A stretch of 64,000 nucleotides of DNA from Enterobacter kobei (GTDB lineage: Bacteria > Pseudomonadota > Gammaproteobacteria > Enterobacterales > Enterobacteriaceae), in contig NZ_CP017181.1 of assembly GCF_001729765.1 (NCBI RefSeq), positions 4,030,001 to 4,094,000 of the forward strand, in the 5' to 3' direction. The stretch's first letter is position 1. Every line of letters starts with the position of its first letter. Shown in pieces: positions 58,323-64,000 of this stretch. The translations under genes and the position numbers were made by a program. The notes under the pieces are model-generated. The model was not told the origin of the DNA. It was given only the letters and a program-made list of their open reading frames with translations, and made no database searches.

Positions 58323-61178
58323 TCACACTTGATTTGTTACGCACGGCTCCACCAGCCATTTCTGCCAGCTTGCCGTCACCTGGGCGCGCTCTGCGGCAAA
58401 ACAGTCCAGCGCGACATGTCCCGGCTGCTCCTGCAACGCCAGGTGATGAAGTTCATCGCGCAGCGTGGTGTAGGCGCGGGTTAAGGCCTGCGCCTCTTGC
58501 TCGTCCATAATATCGTTTTGCGCCAGCAGTTCCAGAATACGCACGTTATCCGACCAGCGCGTCAGCTTCGGCTTATCGTGTGCGTGCAGCAGCACCAGAT
58601 ACTGAGTGATAAATTCAATATCGGTAATACCACCCTCGTCGGCTTTAATATCAAAGCGATCGCGATGCTTATTGCCCAGATGCGCGCGCATTTTCTCGCG
58701 CATCTCGCGCACCTCAGTCTGCAACGTACTGCCCTCGCGCGGGGTGGTCATGACCGCCTTGCGAATCGCATCGAACTGCGCGTGCAGCTGCGGATCGCCA
58801 TAGACCACGCGGGCACGCACCAGCGCCTGATGCTCCCACGTCCAGGCTTCGTTTTTCTGATAATCGGCGAAGGATTCCGTTGAGGTCACCAGCATGCCCG
58901 CCGCGCCGGACGGGCGCAGGCGCGCATCCACTTCATACAGAATGCCGGACGAAGTGCGGGTGCTGAACAGGTGCATAATGCGCTGGGCCAGGCGCAGATA
59001 GAACTGACGCCCGTCGATTTCGCGCTCGCCGTCGGTCATCACGTCCGCCGGGCAATCATGCAGGAAGATCAAATCCAGATCGGAACTGTATCCCAGCTCC
59101 CAGCCGCCGAGCTTGCCGTAACCCACCACCGCGAAGCCGCGCCCTTCTCGATCGGCCAGATGTTTTGGCTGACCGTAGCGGGCTACCATCTGCCCCCACG
59201 CCTGATGGACAACCGCGTCAATAATCGCTTCCGCAAGCCAGGTTAAGTGATCGCTCACTTTCATCACCGGCAGCGTTCCGGCAATATCGGCCGCCGCCAC
59301 GCGCAGCATCTGTGCCTGTTTAAACTGGCGCAGCGCCTCCAGCTGTTGCTCTTCGTCCTCTTCAGGCACGCGCAGCAAATACTGGCGCAGCTCGTCACGA
59401 TACGCATCCGTCGCCGTCGGCTGATAGAGCGTGTTCGGGTCGAGCAGTTCGTCCAGCAGCAGCGGGTAACGCGCCAGCTTGTTCGCCACCATCGGCGACG
59501 CGGCGCAGAGCGTTATCAGGTGCTTCAGCGCGCCCGGAAACTCGCTCAATAGCTCAAGATAGGTGGTACGCGTGATAATCCCGCTCAGCAGCGGCATCAT
59601 GCGCGACAGCGGCACCGGCGCGTCTTCTCGCGAGCAGACCTCGCTCAGCAGATGCGGCATCAGATGATCCAGCACCTGACGACCGCGCGGCCCGATGGCG
59701 CGTTTGTTTAGTTCGAGACGGAAATCGGCAATTAAGGCCACCACACGATGGCGGGCATCATCGCTTAAGTGCGTCAGCACCGGCGTGGTGTCATCTTCCT
59801 GGAGCGCATCCTGCCACAGCTCGCGCCAGTGCTCGGAGAGCGCATCATCCGGGGATTCACTTTCATCGTCGCCAATCAGATCGTTAAAGATGCGGCGCAC
59901 GCCTGCCATGTGTGCGTCCAGCGTTTCGGTCAGTGCCGCCCAGTCGTCCGCACCCATGCCCCAGGCCAGACGCGCCCGGTTCAGCTCATCGCCCGGCAAT
60001 GTCTGCGTCTGCTCGTCATTGATGCTTTGCAGCAAATTTTCCAGACGGCGCAGGAAAAGATAGGCTTCGCGCAGGGTTTGCGCGTCGCCGTCCGGCAGCA
60101 GGTGCAGTTGCTCAATGGCGCTCAGCGTCGGCAGAAGCGAGCGCGACTGCAGCGACGGCTCTCGCCCGCCGCGAATGAGCTGGAAGACCTGAACGATAAA
60201 TTCAATTTCACGAATGCCGCCCGCGCCGAGCTTAATATTGTCCTTCAGCCCACGGCGGCGAACCTCGCGGGCAATCATCCCTTTCATATTACGCAGGGAC
60301 TGGATCACGCTGAAATCAATGTAGCGGCGGAAAACGAACGGGCGCAGCATGGCGCGAAGTTCGTTAGCATAAGCGTCGTCGCTGTCGCCCATGATCCGCG
60401 CTTTGACCATTGCGTAACGCTCCCAGTCGCGCCCCTGTTCCTGGTAATAATCCTCCAGCGCGGCAAAGCTCAGCACCAGTGGACCGCTGTCGCCAAACGG
60501 GCGCAGGCGCATGTCAACGCGGTAGACAAAGCCGTCCTGCGTCGGCTGGTCCAGTGCCTTGATCAGACGCTGGCCGAGGCGGGTAAAGAACTGGGCGTTG
60601 TCCAGCTCGCGGCGCCCGCCGCGCGTCGAGCCGTTTTCCGGCCAGGCAAAAATCAGGTCGATATCTGAGGAGAAGTTCAGCTCGCAACCGCCCAGCTTCC
60701 CCATCCCCAGAATCAACAGCGGCTGCGGAACCCCTTCTTCACTGCACGGCGTGCCCCACTCTTTACAGCAGGCGGCGTAGAGCCAGTCTCGCGCGGCGAT
60801 GATCAGCGTTTGCGCCAGCTCGCTCAACTGCTGCAACGTACTCTCTTCGCTCACCAGCGCCAGCGACTGCGCCCAGGCAATGCGTACCATCACCCGGCGG
60901 CGAAACTGACGCAGAACGCGCATCAGCGTCGCTTCATCAGCCACATCTGCCAGCGCGGCTTGCAGCCAGCTGGCATACTGCCGCCACTCGTTCGCCTGCG
61001 GCGGTGCGCTCTCCAGCTCTGCCAGCCAGTCCGGGTTGGCACTCACACTTTCCTGAACAAAATCACTGAACGTGAGCACGCTTTTGGCCTGCTCACTTAA
61101 CGATGACGCCGGTAAAGACTCGGGCAGACGTTCGCAAACGGTCTGCCAGTGCTGCTGTAACTGCGAAGAAAGCGGCAT
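58323..61178 (-). CDS. glnE: GlnE, glutamine synthetase adenylyltransferase/adenylyl-removing enzyme
   Basis: This 951-residue bifunctional enzyme has an N-terminal adenylyl-removing nucleotidyltransferase domain with SDIDLIFAW near 173-181 and a C-terminal adenylyltransferase domain with [10 protein letters not shown] near 701-710. It adds or removes AMP on glutamine synthetase under PII control. It lies 21 bases after ygiF and before hldE. It is the full E. coli length. Confidence 0.97.
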   Translation of the reverse strand: MPLSSQLQQHWQTVCERLPESLPASSLSEQAKSVLTFSDFVQESVSANPDWLAELESAPPQANEWRQYASWLQAALADVADEATLMRVLRQFRRRVMVRIAWAQSLALVSEESTLQQLSELAQTLIIAARDWLYAACCKEWGTPCSEEGVPQPLLILGMGKLGGCELNFSSDIDLIFAWPENGSTRGGRRELDNAQFFTRLGQRLIKALDQPTQDGFVYRVDMRLRPFGDSGPLVLSFAALEDYYQEQGRDWERYAMVKARIMGDSDDAYANELRAMLRPFVFRRYIDFSVIQSLRNMKGMIAREVRRRGLKDNIKLGAGGIREIEFIVQVFQLIRGGREPSLQSRSLLPTLSAIEQLHLLPDGDAQTLREAYLFLRRLENLLQSINDEQTQTLPGDELNRARLAWGMGADDWAALTETLDAHMAGVRRIFNDLIGDDESESPDDALSEHWRELWQDALQEDDTTPVLTHLSDDARHRVVALIADFRLELNKRAIGPRGRQVLDHLMPHLLSEVCSREDAPVPLSRMMPLLSGIITRTTYLELLSEFPGALKHLITLCAASPMVANKLARYPLLLDELLDPNTLYQPTATDAYRDELRQYLLRVPEEDEEQQLEALRQFKQAQMLRVAAADIAGTLPVMKVSDHLTWLAEAIIDAVVHQAWGQMVARYGQPKHLADREGRGFAVVGYGKLGGWELGYSSDLDLIFLHDCPADVMTDGEREIDGRQFYLRLAQRIMHLFSTRTSSGILYEVDARLRPSGAAGMLVTSTESFADYQKNEAWTWEHQALVRARVVYGDPQLHAQFDAIRKAVMTTPREGSTLQTEVREMREKMRAHLGNKHRDRFDIKADEGGITDIEFITQYLVLLHAHDKPKLTRWSDNVRILELLAQNDIMDEQEAQALTRAYTTLRDELHHLALQEQPGHVALDCFAAERAQVTASWQKWLVEPCVTNQV

Positions 61179-61199
61179 ATCAGGGGTTCCTTGCCAGAA

Positions 61200-62501
61200 T
61201 TAACGTTTTCCGCTGTGCAGCCAGTACGGATCCTGCGAAATGGCCTCGTTGCGGAAATGCTCGATCTCAATCTGCTGACGGGTTTCAATGGCATGCTTGA
61301 GCCCCTGCCAGTTTTCCAGCCAGGCCTGCGCCTTCACGCCCTCATACGCCCCCGACAGCAGCAACATGCTGTCGATATTACGCGCCAGACGGGGAAGCTG
61401 ATCGCCGTACTGGTCACCCAGCGGATGTGCGAAGGTCGTTCTCAGTTCGGCAGCGTGACGGGATAGATGGATATCCGCGAAGCGTTTAAAATTATCCGCG
61501 ATTTTGGTCTGCGCTTTTGCATCCAGGAAGCTGCGCCAGCCGCGCGTCACCAGAAACTCGGTCAGCGCCAGTTTTGCCGCGGCGTTTTGCGGGCTGTAGA
61601 TCACCGTTTGCGCGGAGACATCGGAATGCATCAGCGTTTCAGTTTGGGTCAGCAGGTCACGTAAGTGAGCACTTGCTTTACGCGGTACGATACCGCCAAA
61701 CAGTGCTAGGGCATGACGCACCAGCCCTATGGCGGCCAGCACCTGTTTGCTGGCATTTTTCACGTTACGCGCCCAGAGTTCCTCATGGTACTGCCATTGA
61801 GAGAGGGCCAGCTCCAGCGCCGCTTCCATGCCCTGTTCAATGCTGGCCTTCGGAACAACACGCAGAATCGGGGTCTCTCTCAGCAGGCGTGGCGCATTCC
61901 CGGCCGCCAAATGGTAACCGCGCGCCGCTTTACTCAGGCTGCCCTGACGTAAACCCGGCTGGCTCACCAGCTTGCGCGCCAGTTTCAGCACGTCGCTGGC
62001 ATCCCCTTCCAGCAGTTCCAGCTCCAGCTCGCAAATAGGCTCCTGGAACTCACCCGCCTTCACTTCGCCTAAATCCAGCGCGATTTCAATGCGGCTCTTA
62101 CCTTCCGTCACCAGCCATTTCTCACGGCAAAAATCGGTGCTGAACAGCGGCTGTACCTGCTCTGCCAGCGTGGCAGGCCGTTCACCTTCCGGCCAGACCT
62201 CCGCCGGGAAACGATCCAGCTCAAGTTCTGGCTTACTGATGTCGATATTGTATTCCGGGCGCTGGTGCAAACCGCCGACCACGCGGCCGGCGATTTTCAT
62301 CGTCATCTCGTAGCGCCCGTTTGCGCCGCGGATGCGCAGCCCCATATCGTGGCTACGCAGCCAGTTGTCCGGCGTTTCGTAGTAGATGTTGAGCAACTGT
62401 ACGGGTTCATGGTGCTCGCCGGAGAGCGTATGCAGATGCTGGCGGAGCGCGTCAACGCTGTCTTTTTCGACGATAAATTTTAATTCGATTTCCTGAGCCA
62501 T
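61200..62501 (-). CDS. ygiF: YgiF, inorganic triphosphatase (CYTH-CHAD)
   Basis: This 433-residue protein has an N-terminal CYTH domain with the EIELKF motif at residues 4-9 and many conserved acidic and basic residues in its tunnel. A C-terminal CHAD domain (about 215-430) follows. E. coli YgiF hydrolyses inorganic tripolyphosphate. It is upstream of glnE on the same strand. The start ATG is at 62501. Confidence 0.95.
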   Translation of the reverse strand: MAQEIELKFIVEKDSVDALRQHLHTLSGEHHEPVQLLNIYYETPDNWLRSHDMGLRIRGANGRYEMTMKIAGRVVGGLHQRPEYNIDISKPELELDRFPAEVWPEGERPATLAEQVQPLFSTDFCREKWLVTEGKSRIEIALDLGEVKAGEFQEPICELELELLEGDASDVLKLARKLVSQPGLRQGSLSKAARGYHLAAGNAPRLLRETPILRVVPKASIEQGMEAALELALSQWQYHEELWARNVKNASKQVLAAIGLVRHALALFGGIVPRKASAHLRDLLTQTETLMHSDVSAQTVIYSPQNAAAKLALTEFLVTRGWRSFLDAKAQTKIADNFKRFADIHLSRHAAELRTTFAHPLGDQYGDQLPRLARNIDSMLLLSGAYEGVKAQAWLENWQGLKHAIETRQQIEIEHFRNEAISQDPYWLHSGKR

Positions 62502-62727
62502 AGCCTTGTACTTTTGCGGGCGTCACAGACGCGTCAATGAGGGCGAACTTCCTCGCCATTTGTTTGTCAGTACATAGTATTTTGCGCCAAATTGCCATGC
62601 AATGAGCAATTTGACGGGCGTAAATGTGTAGAGTCGTGACACAGATGATTCTGATTGCTGACGAATGCTTTGCGTAGAGACACTGTTGCCACTACTATCG
62701 TTCCACTATTTATGAAAATAACGACTA

Positions 62728-63351
62728 ATGATGCTTAAATTACGCCTGATTGGACTTACTTTACTCGCTTTTAGCGCCGCAACCGCAGTGCACGCTGAAG
62801 AGAAGCGTTACGTTTCTGACGAACTGAACACCTGGGTACGCAGTGGCCCCGGAGATAATTATCGCCTCGTGGGCACGGTGAATGCCGGCGAGGAAGTCAC
62901 CCTGTTACAGACCAACGCGGACACCAACTATGGTCAGGTTCGCGACAGTACCGGTCGTACTTCCTGGATCCCGCTGAAAGAGCTGAGCACCGTACCAAGC
63001 CTGCGCACGCGCGTTCCGGATCTGGAAAACCAGGTGAAGACCCTGACCGACAAGCTGAACAACATCGACGGTACCTGGAACCAACGCACCGCAGAGATGC
63101 AGCAGAAAGTGGCACAGAGCGACAGCGTGATTAACGGTCTGAAAGAAGAGAATCAAAAACTCAAAAACGAGCTGATCGTCGCGCAGAAAAAGGTAAACGC
63201 CGCGAATCTGCAGCTTGATGACAAGCAGCGCACCATCATCATGCAGTGGTTTATGTATGGCGGCGGCGTGCTGGGCGTGGGTCTGGTGCTGGGTCTGGTC
63301 CTGCCGCATCTTATCCCAAGCCGCAAGCGTAAAGACCGCTGGATGAACTAA
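62728..63351 (+). CDS. ygiM: YgiM, SH3-domain membrane protein (TIGR04211 family)
   Basis: This 207-residue protein has a signal peptide ending VHAE (about residue 23), a bacterial SH3 domain (about 25-90, LNTWVRSGPGDNYRLVGTV), a long coiled coil (about 95-165) and a C-terminal transmembrane helix (about 170-192) with a basic KRKDRW tail. The family is proposed to be involved in envelope or signalling. It precedes cca on the same strand. Confidence 0.94.
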   Translation: MMLKLRLIGLTLLAFSAATAVHAEEKRYVSDELNTWVRSGPGDNYRLVGTVNAGEEVTLLQTNADTNYGQVRDSTGRTSWIPLKELSTVPSLRTRVPDLENQVKTLTDKLNNIDGTWNQRTAEMQQKVAQSDSVINGLKEENQKLKNELIVAQKKVNAANLQLDDKQRTIIMQWFMYGGGVLGVGLVLGLVLPHLIPSRKRKDRWMN

Positions 63352-63411
63352 TTCGTCTTCTCTGCCAGACTTACGTATCATTCTGGAAAAGAGAAAACGG
63401 GAGAGTTGGGC

Positions 63412-64000
63412 GTGAAGAGTTATCTGGTCGGTGGTGCGGTACGTGATGCGTTGTTAGGTCTGCCGGTCAAAGATAAAGACTGGGTCGTCGTTGGCGCCAC
63501 CCCGGAAGAGATGCTCGACGCGGGCTACCAGCAGGTAGGCCGCGATTTTCCCGTGTTTCTTCATCCGCAAAGCCGCGAAGAGTACGCTCTGGCGCGTACC
63601 GAACGGAAATCCGGCTCCGGCTATACGGGTTTCACCTGCTACGCCGCGCCGGACGTGACGCTGGAGCAGGATTTGCTGCGCCGCGATCTCACCATTAACG
63701 CCCTGGCACAGGACGAAAACGGCCAAATCATCGATGCCTACGGCGGGCGGGATGACCTGCGCAACCGTCTTTTACGTCACGTCTCCCCGGCATTTTCTGA
63801 AGATCCGCTCCGCGTTCTGCGCGTGGCGCGCTTTGCCGCGCGTTACGCCCATCTGAGCTTCCGCATTGCGGATGAGACGATGGCGCTGATGACGGCCATG
63901 ACCGAGGCGGGCGAATTAGAACACCTGACGCCGGAGCGCGTCTGGAAAGAGACGGAAAATGCCCTGACCACCCGCAACCCACAGGTCTTTTTCCAGGTCC
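63412..64000 (+). CDS. cca: Cca, multifunctional CCA-adding tRNA nucleotidyltransferase (N-terminal part)
   Basis: The gene starts with GTG at 63412 and runs off the window after about 196 codons. The nucleotidyltransferase signature GGAVRD at 7-12 and the KDKDWVVVG strand are visible, followed by RRDLTIN and EDPLRVLR in the poly-A-polymerase/CCA domain. It rebuilds the CCA end of tRNA. The full E. coli protein has about 412 residues, so the second half is missing here. Confidence 0.95.
   Translation, partial: MKSYLVGGAVRDALLGLPVKDKDWVVVGATPEEMLDAGYQQVGRDFPVFLHPQSREEYALARTERKSGSGYTGFTCYAAPDVTLEQDLLRRDLTINALAQDENGQIIDAYGGRDDLRNRLLRHVSPAFSEDPLRVLRVARFAARYAHLSFRIADETMALMTAMTEAGELEHLTPERVWKETENALTTRNPQVFFQV

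Overview
The window is a stretch of enterobacterial chromosome. Gene content and order from yghZ to cca follow the Escherichia coli K-12 segment yghZ-yqhA-exbDB-metC-yghB-yqhCD-dkgA-ygiQ-ftsP-plsC-parC-ygiW-qseBC-mdaB-ygiN-parE-yqiA-cpdA-yqiB-nudF-tolC-ygiBCD-ribB-ubiK-hldE-glnE-ygiF-ygiM-cca. The GC-rich coding sequence, the short REP-type hairpins between genes and the accessory content suggest Enterobacter (cloacae-complex-like) or a close relative. The species is inferred from gene order and remembered protein similarity; no search was run.

Layout. Bases 1-2007 hold the end of the pgaABCD operon for the biofilm polysaccharide poly-N-acetylglucosamine. Bases 2060-9736 hold thiol and stress genes (gss, yghU), a glycine-zipper envelope protein, a type II toxin-antitoxin pair, a chemoreceptor with a sigma-28 promoter, yghZ and yqhA. 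Bases 9818-11281 hold a divergent cassette of three unrecognised genes where E. coli carries yghA. Bases 11324-29206 are mostly conserved core: the TonB energiser ExbBD, MetC, a DedA protein, the YqhC/YqhD/DkgA aldehyde-reduction locus, YgiQ, FtsP, PlsC, ParC and QseBC. A TrkH/TrkG-type potassium transporter is inserted between ygiQ and ftsP.

Bases 30391-38050 are an accessory block between ygiN and parE. It holds a Kbp-like protein and an iron-siderophore uptake locus: an ATPase, two permeases, a binding protein and an RpiR/SIS regulator in one tightly coupled operon, divergent from a TonB-dependent receptor, with two candidate Fur boxes between them. Bases 38134-42542 are the parE-yqiA-cpdA-yqiB-nudF group. 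Bases 42627-50183 contain three insertion sequences: an IS1 between nudF and tolC with a perfect 9-bp duplication, an IS481-family element inside a REP between tolC and ygiB, and a second IS1 upstream of ygiD with a perfect 8-bp duplication.

A four-gene chaperone-usher fimbrial operon (50490-55377) follows, with a terminator after the pilin gene. Then come ribB with its FMN riboswitch, ubiK, hldE-glnE, ygiF, ygiM and the start of cca, which runs off the window. No rRNA, tRNA, CRISPR array or prophage was seen.

The genes most worth a second look are the three unknown genes at 9818-11281, the RpiR-type regulator coupled to an iron ABC operon, and the insertion sequences that have cut into the control and read-through regions of tolC.
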